A DNA stretch of 64,000 nt from Vibrio sp. S17_S38 (GCF_014694375.1 NZ_JAAUWW010000009.1:62001-126000), one strand, 5' to 3'; positions 18,220-27,581 are shown, counted from the first letter of the stretch. Program-made: numbers and translations. Notes: generated by a model from the sequence alone, not told the origin.

Positions 18220-19902
18220 ATGTCTGTTATTGATCCTTGCTTCACATCTTTTAATACTCGAATAAATGATGAGATTTCCGACAATATTCCATTACCAAAA
18301 AAGTTTACCTACCCTTTTTGCTATGAAGCCGATCCTCTATCAATTCTAGCAGCACAAGAATTACAACAACACTTACTCACCCAAACAGACTGGCAATATG
18401 ATTTCGAATCAAACGGTAAAATGTTCGGTGTATTAGTGGTCAAAAATCAGCAAGATCAATTAGGTTATTTATCCGCTTTTTCTGGAAAACTAGCCGACCA
18501 AAACCATCTACCGAATTTCGTGCCACCGGTATTTGATATGCTTAAAGATGAAGGTTTCTTTCTAGAAGGAACTGCCCCTATTAATGTTATTAATCAAGAA
18601 ATTAAAACACTAGAACAAGCTTCGATTCTAACCCAATTGAACCTGCAATTAGAGCAAGAAAAACAACAAGCACAAATAGAATTAGAAACGCTTCGCTTAA
18701 ACATGATTGAAAGTAGAAGACAAAGAAAATTAGTACGCCAGCAATCTGAAAAAACATTAACCGATGGCGATCTAACTCTGCTGCTTAATGAACTTGGCAA
18801 GCAAAGTGTGGCGGAAAAAGCTCAGCAAAAGCACTTAAAACAAAGTTGGGCGAAAAAAATCACCGATGCCGAACTGCGATTAAACCAATACAACGCACAA
18901 ATCGATGCCTTAAAACAGCGCCGTAAAACTTTGTCTTCAACCTTGCAAAATAAACTGTTCGAGCAATATCAATTTTTAAACCAATACCAACAACAAAAAT
19001 CCTTATTAGATATTTTTGGTGATGTCACACCGCCAGCAGGATCAGGCGAATGTGCCGCCCCAAAATTGCTACATTATGCATTTAAACATCATTACACCCC
19101 AATATGCATGGCAGAGTTTTGGTGGGGCTCATCGCCTAAATCTGAAATTCGTCAGCATAAAAAATTCTATCCATCTTGCCAAAATAAGTGCCAGCCAATT
19201 TTGGCTCATATGCTTCACGGTATTGAATTAGATGATAATCCTTTGCTAAAAAATCATGCACAAGGCAAAGAAATTGAAATCATTTATAAAGATGACGCCA
19301 TTGTTGTGGTGAATAAACCGGCAGAATTTTTATCGGTTCCGGGGGTCAATGTTCAAGATTCGGTTTCCTACCGTCTACAAAAGCAATTTAGCGATACTGA
19401 AGGACTTTTTGTATTGCATCGCTTAGATATGTCCACTTCCGGTTTACTGGTGTTTGCTCTCACTCGTCGAGCCAATAAAAGCTTACAGAAACAGTTTATT
19501 ACTCGCCTTGTAAAAAAGCGTTACGTGGCACTCCTTGAAGGTAAGCTAGATCAAACTAATGGCGATATAAACCTGCCATTAAGAGGTGATTTAGATGATA
19601 GACCAAGACAAATGGTGTGTGATCAACATGGCAAGCCAGCCGAAACACATTGGGAATTAATCGAGCATCAAACAGCTGATGACAACCAAATTCGTAGTAA
19701 AGTTTACCTTTATCCGAAAACTGGGCGTACCCACCAACTGCGTGTCCATTGCGCTCATATTCATGGTCTAAATATGCCGATTGTCGGGGATGATTTATAT
19801 GGCACCAAAGCCAACAGGTTGTATTTACACGCTCAAAAATTAGAATTTTCTCATCCATACAATAAAAAATGGATGCATTTTGAGGTAAACGAAACCTTTT
19901 AA
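18220..19902 (+). CDS. Long RluA-family pseudouridine synthase
   Basis: Probably converts uridine to pseudouridine in structured RNA. The C-terminal 220 residues (about 340-560) carry the RluA fold: IIYKDDAIVVVNKPAEFLSVPG, the catalytic Asp403 in HRLDMSTSGLL, and KTGRTHQLRVHCAH. The first 340 residues are an extension not present in RluA, RluC or RluD. It contains a glutamine-rich coiled coil (about 130-265) and a segment GECAAPKLLHYAF...MAEFWWG...FYPSCQNKC with paired cysteines that may bind a metal. The RNA target is unknown. It is a single-gene unit with its own promoter region after the fruA terminator. Confidence 0.9.
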   Translation: MSVIDPCFTSFNTRINDEISDNIPLPKKFTYPFCYEADPLSILAAQELQQHLLTQTDWQYDFESNGKMFGVLVVKNQQDQLGYLSAFSGKLADQNHLPNFVPPVFDMLKDEGFFLEGTAPINVINQEIKTLEQASILTQLNLQLEQEKQQAQIELETLRLNMIESRRQRKLVRQQSEKTLTDGDLTLLLNELGKQSVAEKAQQKHLKQSWAKKITDAELRLNQYNAQIDALKQRRKTLSSTLQNKLFEQYQFLNQYQQQKSLLDIFGDVTPPAGSGECAAPKLLHYAFKHHYTPICMAEFWWGSSPKSEIRQHKKFYPSCQNKCQPILAHMLHGIELDDNPLLKNHAQGKEIEIIYKDDAIVVVNKPAEFLSVPGVNVQDSVSYRLQKQFSDTEGLFVLHRLDMSTSGLLVFALTRRANKSLQKQFITRLVKKRYVALLEGKLDQTNGDINLPLRGDLDDRPRQMVCDQHGKPAETHWELIEHQTADDNQIRSKVYLYPKTGRTHQLRVHCAHIHGLNMPIVGDDLYGTKANRLYLHAQKLEFSHPYNKKWMHFEVNETF

Positions 19903-20077
19903 TGCAGCATAATAAGAAAGCCTGCATTAAATTAATAATATGGACTGTATAATAATTCTATTATAAAAATCAGGAAGCCTTCTTTACTGAAAAATAGATA
20001 CAACGATATAAATATTACGTAATATCGTGCCATATTTTTATAATTAAAAAATTCAAACCATTGAATTTATAGGTTCA

Positions 20078-21067
20078 TTAAAAAGCATTAAAATAAGCTT
20101 TATACGCTTTTAATCTTACTGTTGCCGCCCCAATAATATCCATAAACCCTAGAGCTTCTGTCGGTTTTTTAGCCGATATCCAAGCAGATCCTGTGGAACC
20201 TATTGGTATATTATAACCCTCAGGCTCGATAAATTCGATAATAACCGTTCGACCATGATTTGGAGCATTACTACTAATATGTCGCCTTACACTTTGATCG
20301 CTTGCTCTTAAAGAGACCGTGGCCTCACCTGTACCAGTAGTAACACTATGAACTCGACCTCTAAATATTTCTCCCGGGTAAGCATTGACATAGAATTCAG
20401 AAAATTGACCTATATGAATATAACGATAAGCTTGATCCGGTATGCGCATTTCAATAAATTTTCTACCCGTATCATAAATATGCATGTTACCAACCCTAGA
20501 ACCTTCAGCGATATTAGTAATGGACATTTGTCCATCAAACGGTGCCTTTACCTCCATACGCGATCGCTCAAAAATCGCCTTATCAAGATCGGATTTCGCT
20601 TTAATTTTCATTGCATTAGCACGAATTAACTCCGACTTCATTAACTCAATATCTCGCAAAGGAAAAACGCCAGGGGCATCCTTACTGCGCTTTATATCCC
20701 TAGAATACTGGGCAATTAATTCATCTTGCTGGGAAATTTCAGCTTCAATGGCTTTAATATTTGCTACGGATTCTGTATCAACCAAGGTATAAATAAGGTC
20801 ACCTTTTTTTAATTTTTGATTATGAGTAACATGCAGTTTATTAACTTGCTCCCCTATTAATGGGCTCAAAACCGCATGCGGTGCTTTTACTGTAGAGCTA
20901 TCAGTTAAATCAGCAGGCGACCAAAAACGATGGGCGGTAAATAGCATAAATGACATAAAGCAGCCAAAGCCGACCATATATACTGCATTTTTAAAATTCC
21001 ACTTAATAACACCAAGCTTTACCAACGTCCACATAATCAATATGTAAGGCAACATAATCTCTTTCAT
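20078..21067 (-). CDS. HlyD-like membrane fusion (adaptor) protein
   Basis: Periplasmic adaptor anchored in the inner membrane by hydrophobic segments at about residues 5-20 and 28-45. A split lipoyl/barrel-sandwich domain (APHAVLSPLIGEQVNKLHV ... VKAPFDGQMSITNIAEGSRVG) flanks an alpha-helical hairpin (about 105-170), followed by a beta-barrel. 329 residues. It overlaps the preceding gene by four bases (ATGA). This is the YibH/YiaV-type arrangement, adaptor plus small DUF3302-like protein, with no transporter pump encoded alongside. Substrate unknown. Confidence 0.85.
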   Translation of the reverse strand: MKEIMLPYILIMWTLVKLGVIKWNFKNAVYMVGFGCFMSFMLFTAHRFWSPADLTDSSTVKAPHAVLSPLIGEQVNKLHVTHNQKLKKGDLIYTLVDTESVANIKAIEAEISQQDELIAQYSRDIKRSKDAPGVFPLRDIELMKSELIRANAMKIKAKSDLDKAIFERSRMEVKAPFDGQMSITNIAEGSRVGNMHIYDTGRKFIEMRIPDQAYRYIHIGQFSEFYVNAYPGEIFRGRVHSVTTGTGEATVSLRASDQSVRRHISSNAPNHGRTVIIEFIEPEGYNIPIGSTGSAWISAKKPTEALGFMDIIGAATVRLKAYKAYFNAF

Positions 21068-21567
21068 ACTGACTCTCCACCAAGGTTAGATTTTGGTCCT
21101 TTATGGCTGTCTCTTCGTACAATTTGGCTAATTCTTTCCGCTATAGATTCCCAACTCGTAAACGCAATAATAATAGCAACAACCCACCATGCTTTATGGA
21201 TAAATAGACCGCATAAAGACAATGCAAATATTAATTGGATTTGAGATGATGACTTAGCCTGAGCTTTGTGGACTGCGATCTCATGTAACAGCCAAAGGAG
21301 GTATGCAATATAAGCAAAGACCGATAATGTAATAACAAAAATCAAACCCATGAAAAATTCCGAGTTAAGTAAGACTAAAATAGTAGGATATCCATCTACA
21401 AAATAGCTTTCATCCAAATCTTTACCATGTATCTCACCTAAAATTGAAAACGCTTTTGCTAAACACACAGTAACTAACAAAGATACTGCAAGAATAAGTA
21501 TACTTTTAACCATTGACCGCGTTCTATTCCAAGCGATTGTTGGCAGTACATTTTTGTTAATTGGCAT
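21064..21567 (-). CDS. Small inner membrane protein, DUF3302 (YiaW/YibI)-like
   Basis: 167 residues with three to four hydrophobic segments (about 18-42, 74-94, 112-130). The stretch FAYIAYLLWLLHEIAVHKAQAKSSSQ recalls the YiaW/YibI proteins that accompany HlyD-like YiaV/YibH in enterobacteria, though it is longer at both ends. Stop and start overlap with the adaptor gene, so the two are probably made as one complex. The function of the family is not established. Confidence 0.7.
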   Translation of the reverse strand: MPINKNVLPTIAWNRTRSMVKSILILAVSLLVTVCLAKAFSILGEIHGKDLDESYFVDGYPTILVLLNSEFFMGLIFVITLSVFAYIAYLLWLLHEIAVHKAQAKSSSQIQLIFALSLCGLFIHKAWWVVAIIIAFTSWESIAERISQIVRRDSHKGPKSNLGGESV

Positions 21568-21757
21568 GTTCTTCTCTATTCATAAATTGATTCGAAAGCA
21601 GAAGTAGCAATTTATATAAATATCGAACGAAAGAATATGAAACAGTGTGTTTCATATTCTTAAGCAAGGCAGGCTGTCCAGAAAGGTTGATGTGATAGGG
21701 AGCATAAATAGTAAATATAAGACGTATAGAATCATTACTCAGCACAACCCATTAATT

Positions 21758-22645
21758 TTAGGGGCTGGACAAAAACAAGGTAAAATCTGTATCTTCAAAG
21801 TTATGTTTTAGCCAACTTACAATCGGCCTAGACTCAAAAGCAGCTTTAGTGCAGATAAAATAAAGCTTAATGGTACCAATGGCTTTATGACTAATTTTAT
21901 AATCAGAGAAAGATGTTTTACCGGCAATAATAGGAGCAAGACCAACAAGAGAAGAGTCTTTAATTATGGAATAATAGGTAGTTAAGTTCTGAACTAAAAT
22001 GCCCGTTTGTTCTTCTTGTTTAATCCCTAATGTTTGCTCTAATAATTCCCCCCTTTGACCTAACCAGCAACTCTTGGCAAATTTAAATTCCGAGTAATTA
22101 TTTTCATTATTTAAATCAATAGGATTATTTTTTGAGGCAATAAGAAAAAGATCAAATTCACACAGTAAACAAGATTCATATCGAAACGAACTCGGTTTTT
22201 CAAAGTCAATCATCACATCAAGCTCCCCACTAATCAGCGCATCTAAAGCCCTCTCTCGTGATTCAAAATATGAATGCTCAAATAAAGAAAGCTCTTGGTT
22301 ATGTTGAACATTGAATTCATTAACTAATTTAATAAGTCCATTAGATGATAATTGAGGTGGGAGTAAAATTGAAATGTGATTAGTCATAGAGCGAAACATA
22401 TTATAGTCATGGCTAATTTGATTCGTCGATACGCGTATCGCTTCAAATAACCCTTTAGCTTTAGAGGTTGGTTTAAATTCCCCAGAAATATTTATGAAAA
22501 GTTGGCAGTTTAGATCCAACTCAAGATCGGCAAGCGCACGAGAAATGGAGGTAATAGAAACAGATAAATTTTGACCTGCTTTTCGGTAACTTCCCGCACT
22601 GTAGACTTCTAAAAATATGATTAGATTTTTGATTTGATTCTTCAT
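21758..22645 (-). CDS. LysR-type transcriptional regulator
   Basis: 295 residues with an N-terminal winged helix (IFLEVYSAGSYRKAGQNLSV, then SITSISRALADLELDL) and a LysR effector domain. It lies 190 bases upstream of the DUF3302-like/HlyD pair on the same strand and may control it. The effector is unknown. The ATG at 22645 follows GGAGTT. Confidence 0.87.
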   Translation of the reverse strand: MKNQIKNLIIFLEVYSAGSYRKAGQNLSVSITSISRALADLELDLNCQLFINISGEFKPTSKAKGLFEAIRVSTNQISHDYNMFRSMTNHISILLPPQLSSNGLIKLVNEFNVQHNQELSLFEHSYFESRERALDALISGELDVMIDFEKPSSFRYESCLLCEFDLFLIASKNNPIDLNNENNYSEFKFAKSCWLGQRGELLEQTLGIKQEEQTGILVQNLTTYYSIIKDSSLVGLAPIIAGKTSFSDYKISHKAIGTIKLYFICTKAAFESRPIVSWLKHNFEDTDFTLFLSSP

Positions 22646-22986
22646 TTTAACTCCGTAATAAATTTAGAGAAAAAAATTACTTTAAATTAATTGATTCTTA
22701 ACAATAAAGATTAGATGCTAATAATCAAGATGAAAGTAGGCATAAAACTGATTTATAAATGATAGTGTTAAAGTATTCGCTTGAAGCGATCGTAAATAAG
22801 CCTCAATACTAGAGATTCTCGTTAGTTTCCACTTCTCAGTCAGTACATCATTGTATTACTCGGCTAATTAGCCTAACATTAGATTGTGTTTATTTTTCAT
22901 ACTAAGACATTGTAAAAACTACAAATAAGTTGTTTATTTCATTGTACGTTAAATAACATTACCTCATGTAACGAAGGAGATTGAAC
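22646..22986. other. 341-base spacer between LysR gene and the YqjD-like gene
   Basis: A divergent promoter region. It holds a perfect 12-bp palindrome GGCTAATTAGCC at 22862-22873 and a CGCTTGAAGCG palindrome near 22780; either could be an operator. No credible gene is seen. Confidence 0.4.
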
Positions 22987-23208
22987 ATGGCCACAGCAAA
23001 AACTCAAAGCCCAAAAGATAAAATAGAAGAAGCCACGACAGAAGCGATTAATTCTGTTAAAGATCAAGTGGAAGAATCGTTGAATGAAGGTTCTGAGAAA
23101 ATAAAACAAAAAGCCAACCAAGCTGAAAACATCATTAAAGAGCACCCATTATTAAGTGTTGGCTGTGCTTTTTTAGCTGGCTGGGCCATTTCTAAACTCA
23201 TCAAATAA
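22987..23208 (+). CDS. YqjD/ElaB-like (DUF883) membrane-anchored protein
   Basis: 73 residues: a lysine- and glutamate-rich amphipathic helix (residues 5-50) and a C-terminal membrane anchor SVGCAFLAGWAISKLIK. This is the architecture of the DUF883 family, whose E. coli members YqjD and ElaB associate with ribosomes at the inner membrane in stationary phase. The ATG at 22987 has GAAGGAGA at ideal spacing; a TTG six bases earlier is less likely. It is first of three genes matching the E. coli yqjD-yqjE-yqjK order. Confidence 0.85.
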   Translation: MATAKTQSPKDKIEEATTEAINSVKDQVEESLNEGSEKIKQKANQAENIIKEHPLLSVGCAFLAGWAISKLIK

Positions 23209-23233
23209 TTAAATTAGGCAGGGGAATTGTCGG

Positions 23234-23719
23234 ATGGAAGACACCAACAAAGTGTTGCATGAAAATGAAACCTCTGATGATCACCAAACCGACACACCAC
23301 TGCCGACTGAAGAAGATATAACCGATAAAGTAGACGAGATAAAATCGGCTTTTAATCAAGTATCTAAAGTCATAACCGAAGTTGGGCAGTGGTCTGAATC
23401 AACTGCTCAACTTTTCTATCTCGAAGTGCAACGTAACATTGCTGCAACAAAACAATCCATCATTTGCCAAATTTTGTTTATTCCTTTACTCATTCTGTTT
23501 ATCTTCAGTTTGTGCATCAGTATTGGCGTGGTTAATTATGTGTTAACTCAAAATGTGCTAATCGGTATCGGCTTATTCTTATTCGCAATGATCTTAATTT
23601 TAACTGGTTTAATTTACTGGCAAACACGTTTAATACGTTCTTTTGGTTTCAAAGAAACAATTTCTCAATTGAAGGAGGGTCTTGATGTCATCACTAAAAC
23701 AGCTCAATCACGCGATTAA
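23234..23719 (+). CDS. YqjE-like membrane protein (phage-holin-like superfamily III type)
   Basis: 161 residues: an acidic N-terminus (residues 1-45), an amphipathic region and two adjacent membrane segments (about 80-103 and 109-132). This fits the YqjE family that follows YqjD in enterobacteria. It begins 25 bases after the YqjD-like gene and overlaps the next one. Function in the family is not known beyond membrane localisation. Confidence 0.78.
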   Translation: MEDTNKVLHENETSDDHQTDTPLPTEEDITDKVDEIKSAFNQVSKVITEVGQWSESTAQLFYLEVQRNIAATKQSIICQILFIPLLILFIFSLCISIGVVNYVLTQNVLIGIGLFLFAMILILTGLIYWQTRLIRSFGFKETISQLKEGLDVITKTAQSRD

Positions 23720-23945
23720 AATAAAAAGAAAGGAGGGCAAGAATGCCAGTAGAGAGACTCAATTAGCGCTTGGTTTATTACTAAAAACCCTTGCTACTTA
23801 TTCAAAAAAACACCCTTTCCAACTGACAACTGGAATCGCCATATCCAGCATTATCATGGTTAAATATAGAAAAAAGATTCGATTTTTTTACCCCGTTGCC
23901 TCTTTAGCCATGAATTTTTTTAATCAGTTTACAACGAAGAATTAA
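23685..23945 (+). CDS. YqjK-like small protein
   Basis: 86 residues, strongly basic (LNHAIKIKRKEGKNASRE, VKYRKKIRFF) with one weak hydrophobic segment around residues 45-58. The ATG at 23685 has AAGGAGG seven bases upstream and overlaps the end of the YqjE-like frame by 35 bases, so translation is probably coupled. Assignment to YqjK rests mainly on position and size. Confidence 0.65.
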   Translation: MSSLKQLNHAIKIKRKEGKNASRETQLALGLLLKTLATYSKKHPFQLTTGIAISSIIMVKYRKKIRFFYPVASLAMNFFNQFTTKN

Positions 23946-23957
23946 TCATTTTTTCAT

Positions 23958-24515
23958 TTACTCGTCTGAAACAATCTTGCGAATAAACTTAGCTGGCGTT
24001 CCACCATACAAACAATCCGGCGGCACATCTTTGTTAACGACCGAGTTAGCCGCAATCACAGAACGTGCACCAATAGTGACCCCTTGATTAATCACTGAAC
24101 TACCACCAATCCAAACATCATCTTCCACTACAATCGGCTTACTGAATGTTTCCCACCGTCGACGGCTTTGATAATCCATTGAATGACTCGCCGTATAAAA
24201 CTGAACATTTGGTCCAATTAAAACATGATCGCCTATAGTGACTGATGCATTATCCAAGATGGTGACATTCATATTTAAGAACGTGTTTTCCCCAACAAAA
24301 ATTGTCTTGCCAAATTCACAATGGAAAGGCGGCGTAATAATACTTTGCTCCCCAATACTACCAAGCATGTCTTTTAGAAGACTATGCTGATCTTGCATGG
24401 TCAGCGATTGATTAAAAGCCAACTTCAATCCAGTGGTAGTTTTGCGAACATCGGCAATACTCGCATCTAAGCCATCAAAATCTTGCCCTGCTACCATTTT
24501 TTCGAATTCAGTCAT
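23958..24515 (-). CDS. Maltose/galactoside-type O-acetyltransferase (hexapeptide repeat)
   Basis: Transfers acetyl from acetyl-CoA to a sugar hydroxyl. 185 residues with left-handed beta-helix hexapeptide repeats (ILDNASVTIGDHVLIGPNV, VWIGGSSVINQGVTIGARSVI), the catalytic His in FYTASHSMD, and the C-terminal NodL/LacA/Maa motif YGGTPAKFIRKI. Exact substrate unknown. It is a single gene convergent with the YqjK-like gene. Two tandem duplications lie just upstream of it. Confidence 0.9.
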   Translation of the reverse strand: MTEFEKMVAGQDFDGLDASIADVRKTTTGLKLAFNQSLTMQDQHSLLKDMLGSIGEQSIITPPFHCEFGKTIFVGENTFLNMNVTILDNASVTIGDHVLIGPNVQFYTASHSMDYQSRRRWETFSKPIVVEDDVWIGGSSVINQGVTIGARSVIAANSVVNKDVPPDCLYGGTPAKFIRKIVSDE

Positions 24516-24554
24516 ATTGTCTCTTACTCCACTTCACATTATTTTCTCAATACG

Positions 24555-24590
24555 TTTATTTTGCCAATAAACTTTATTTTGCCAATAAAC
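24555..24590. repeat. Exact 18-bp tandem duplication
   Basis: TTTATTTTGCCAATAAAC occurs twice head to tail (24555-24572, 24573-24590), about 40 bases upstream of the acetyltransferase start, where its promoter should be. Confidence 0.9.
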
Positions 24591-24610
24591 ATAGTGTGAT
24601 TGATATTCTC

Positions 24611-24654
24611 AAAAAAGTTATTGATGATAAACAAAAAAGTTATTGATGATAAAC
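24611..24654. repeat. Exact 22-bp tandem duplication
   Basis: A 22-base unit starting AAAAAAGTTATTGATG is present twice (24611-24632, 24633-24654), directly beside the gcvT terminator whose A-run matches the unit start. With the 18-bp duplication nearby this suggests repeated slippage here. Confidence 0.9.
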
Positions 24655-24655
24655 A

Positions 24656-24700
24656 AAAAACCCAACGAATGCTTTAATCAAAGAGGCATCCATTGGGTTT
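24656..24700 (-). terminator. Terminator after gcvT
   Basis: On the minus strand AAACCCAA (from 24700) pairs with TTGGGTTT (to 24658), with further pairing of GGATGC/GCATTC inside, followed by a T-run. Confidence 0.75.
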
Positions 24701-24777
24701 CAATTTACACTGTAAAAAATAAAGTTAAAAACTTAGTCAGATTAAGTTCAATCACAGTAATCTCAATTATATTAAGA

Positions 24778-25911
24778 TTAGCCACGATAATAACGTTGTG
24801 GTACAAATGGCATTTTCTCGACTAACATTGGTAGTTTTTTACCACGAACATCAGCAAAAATTTCAGTACCAATTATCGCTAAGTTCGTCGCCACATATGC
24901 CATAGAAACAGGCTTTCCGGCTGTTGGCCCTGCGGTACCACTAGTGACAATACCAATCTCGTTATCATCGGCATCAAATAATTTAGTGCCTTCACGAACA
25001 GGTGCTTTGGTTTGGCCCACTAAACCAACACGTTTTCGAGCAACCTCTTTCGTCGCAATTTGCTGCAAAATAATATCGGCGCCGGGGAAACCACCAGCTC
25101 GCTCACCATCTGCACGACGTGGTTTACTAATCCCCCACAACAAACTCGCTTCAACCGGCGTAGTGGTAGTGTCTAAATCGTGTCCATATAAGCACAAACC
25201 ACACTCTAGACGAAGTGAATCACGCGCGCCTAGGCCAATCCATTCCACTTCTTCAAACGCTGTTAATATAGCTGCAAACTCTACAGCGTTAGCACTTGGA
25301 ACCGAAATTTCGTAGCCATCTTCACCGGTATAACCCGAACGACTGACAATACATTCAATGCCATTTAGTTGGATAACTTTCACATCCATAAACAACATAT
25401 CACTGACGGAAGGTTCAAGACGAGCCAATACCTCTGACGCTTTCGGACCTTGCAATGCCAATAATGCACGGTCTTCAATGACTTCAATCTCAACATCATT
25501 TGGCAGGTTGGCTTGTAAATGAGCAATATCTTGAGCTTTACAGGCCGCGTTCACGACGACAAAAAGATGATCACCTAAATTGGCCACCATCAAGTCATCC
25601 ATAATTCCGCCCTGCTCATTGGTAAAGAACGCGTAACGCTGTTTACCCGCAGGAAGATCAATAATATCGACAGGTACAAGCGTTTCTAAACCCGCAGCCG
25701 CATTTGCACCTTTTAACCGAAGTTGCCCCATATGAGACACATCAAAAAGCCCAGCGGCATCACGCGTATGCAAATGCTCTTTTTTCACACCTAATGGATA
25801 CTGAACTGGCATATCATAACCAGCGAAAGGAACCATTTTGGCACCTGCCTCTACATGTACAGCGTATAAAGGTGTTTTAAGGGGTGCTTCTGTCAAGTGC
25901 TGCTCTGTCAT
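24778..25911 (-). CDS. gcvT: Glycine cleavage system T protein (aminomethyltransferase)
   Basis: Transfers the methylene group from aminomethyl-lipoyl-GcvH to tetrahydrofolate and releases ammonia. Family motifs: KMVPFAGYDMPVQY, LFDVSHMGQ, SRSGYTGEDGYEI, GLGARDSLRLECGL. 377 residues from the ATG at 25911 (GGAGG five bases before). A second in-frame ATG at 25941 has its own AGGAGG nine bases before, giving ten more residues; both starts look usable. The AGCS symporter gene is 45-75 bases upstream on the same strand, so glycine uptake and cleavage may be co-transcribed. Confidence 0.95.
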   Translation of the reverse strand: MTEQHLTEAPLKTPLYAVHVEAGAKMVPFAGYDMPVQYPLGVKKEHLHTRDAAGLFDVSHMGQLRLKGANAAAGLETLVPVDIIDLPAGKQRYAFFTNEQGGIMDDLMVANLGDHLFVVVNAACKAQDIAHLQANLPNDVEIEVIEDRALLALQGPKASEVLARLEPSVSDMLFMDVKVIQLNGIECIVSRSGYTGEDGYEISVPSANAVEFAAILTAFEEVEWIGLGARDSLRLECGLCLYGHDLDTTTTPVEASLLWGISKPRRADGERAGGFPGADIILQQIATKEVARKRVGLVGQTKAPVREGTKLFDADDNEIGIVTSGTAGPTAGKPVSMAYVATNLAIIGTEIFADVRGKKLPMLVEKMPFVPQRYYRG

Positions 25912-25985
25912 TAATCCTCCAACGGGCTTATTACAAGCCATTTAAATTCGCCTCCTTTTCATCAAAAAGAAGGCGAACAACAGTA

Positions 25986-27341
25986 TTATGAATCTTTAAT
26001 CGTAATATCTTTCCCAGAAAAATAATCACGAGTTAACTTGAATACCACAGGGCTGAGTAGCACCAAAGCAATCAAGTTTGGAATCGCCATCATGGCATTT
26101 AATGTATCCGCTAACAGCCAAATAAAATTAAGTGAACTCATGGCACCAACCGGCACCGCAAGCACCCAAATAATGCGGAACGGTTTAATCGCTTTAGTGC
26201 CAAATAAATACTGCACACATTTTTCGCAGTAAAAACTCCAGCCCAAAATGGTGGTGAAAGCAAAAATAGCTAAAGCGATCGCAACGATCACATTCCCCAT
26301 AGAGAACGTACTGCCAAATGCTTGAGACGTTAACGCCGCACCAGTTGCACCGCTGGTCCATTCACCCGAAAGAATGATGGCAAAACCAGTAATTGAACAC
26401 ACGATAATAGTATCAATGAAGGTACCGAGCATCGCTACTAAGCCCTGCTTAACTGGATTTTTAGTCTTAGCTGCTGCATGTGCAATTGGCGCAGAACCCA
26501 AACCCGCTTCATTGGAAAACACACCACGTGCCACACCAAATCGAATCGCAGCCCAAACTGCTGCACCCGCAAAACCACCTTGCGCAGCCACTGGAGTGAA
26601 AGCACTTGAAAGAATCAATGCATACGCGTCTGGAATAGCAGAAGCATGAGTAATCATGACTCCCAAGCCTGCTGCAATATAAAATAGTGCCATCAGTGGA
26701 ACGAGTTTACCCGCCACATCGGAAATACGCTTGATGCCACCCACTAATACTGCGCCGACCAATATCATCAATACAATACCTGTCACCATTGGTGAGATAC
26801 CAAAGCTACTGTCAAGCGCATCTGCAACTGAGTTCGCTTGCACGCCATTGCCGATGCCAAACCCTGCAACCGAACCAAATATGGCAAAAAGAGTGCCTAG
26901 CCATGCCCATTTTTTCGATAAACCATTTTTAATGTAATACATCGGCCCACCGACATAATTACCATTGGCATCTTTTTCACGATAAGTAACGGCGCACACC
27001 GCTTCAGAATACTTGGTTGCCATGCCGACTAGTGCCGTACACCACATCCAAAATAAAGCGCCCGGTCCACCTAATGCAATCGCCGTAGCAACACCGGCAA
27101 TATTACCGGTACCGATAGTGGCAGACAGTGATGTCATTAAGGCATTAAACGGGGTAATGTCTCCATCAGAATTACTTGAACGCCCTTTCCAAAGTAATTT
27201 AAAGCCAGTTGGCAACTTCAGGATAGGCATAAACCTTAGGCCGACCATTAAAAATAGCCCTACACCTAAAATCATAATCAGCATGGGAACGCCCCACACC
27301 ACGCTATTTATAGCAGCAACAACGTTGGTTAACTCTTCCAT
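25986..27341 (-). CDS. Sodium:alanine/glycine symporter (AGCS family)
   Basis: Inner membrane Na+-coupled transporter for alanine or glycine. 451 residues with about ten membrane segments and family motifs: SATIGTGNIAGVATAIALGGPGALFWMW, NYVGGPMYYI, and GVFSNEAGLGSAPIAHAAAKT. Its place between the XRE-cupin regulator and gcvT points to glycine as substrate (inference). The ATG at 27341 follows AAGGAT. Confidence 0.93.
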   Translation of the reverse strand: MEELTNVVAAINSVVWGVPMLIMILGVGLFLMVGLRFMPILKLPTGFKLLWKGRSSNSDGDITPFNALMTSLSATIGTGNIAGVATAIALGGPGALFWMWCTALVGMATKYSEAVCAVTYREKDANGNYVGGPMYYIKNGLSKKWAWLGTLFAIFGSVAGFGIGNGVQANSVADALDSSFGISPMVTGIVLMILVGAVLVGGIKRISDVAGKLVPLMALFYIAAGLGVMITHASAIPDAYALILSSAFTPVAAQGGFAGAAVWAAIRFGVARGVFSNEAGLGSAPIAHAAAKTKNPVKQGLVAMLGTFIDTIIVCSITGFAIILSGEWTSGATGAALTSQAFGSTFSMGNVIVAIALAIFAFTTILGWSFYCEKCVQYLFGTKAIKPFRIIWVLAVPVGAMSSLNFIWLLADTLNAMMAIPNLIALVLLSPVVFKLTRDYFSGKDITIKDS

Positions 27342-27581
27342 GTCATATCCTTCTCATTTCAATCTTATAGTTTTAGGAACTTCCGTTGTGCTCAAAAACA
27401 TCTTTTGATGAAACACAATACAGATCTCTCGCTAATGACGCCTTTGATTACATTGGCATCATTAAATGACACGCAATGATTAGCATGAAATATCGCTCTG
27501 GTCAGAATTGAAATCTAAAAATGTGAAAAGAAACCACATATTTGTAACATTTTGATAACCACAAATAGTGAAACATAGTGC

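Noticed and set aside
21557..21745. 62-codon frame between the LysR gene and the DUF3302-like gene
   Set aside because: Overlaps the start of the next gene, has no ribosome binding site and no protein character.
27342..27581. Possible glycine riboswitch upstream of the AGCS symporter
   Set aside because: Read on the minus strand, the conserved aptamer segments of the glycine riboswitch could not be found, though GCGAGAGATCT is vaguely similar to one part.
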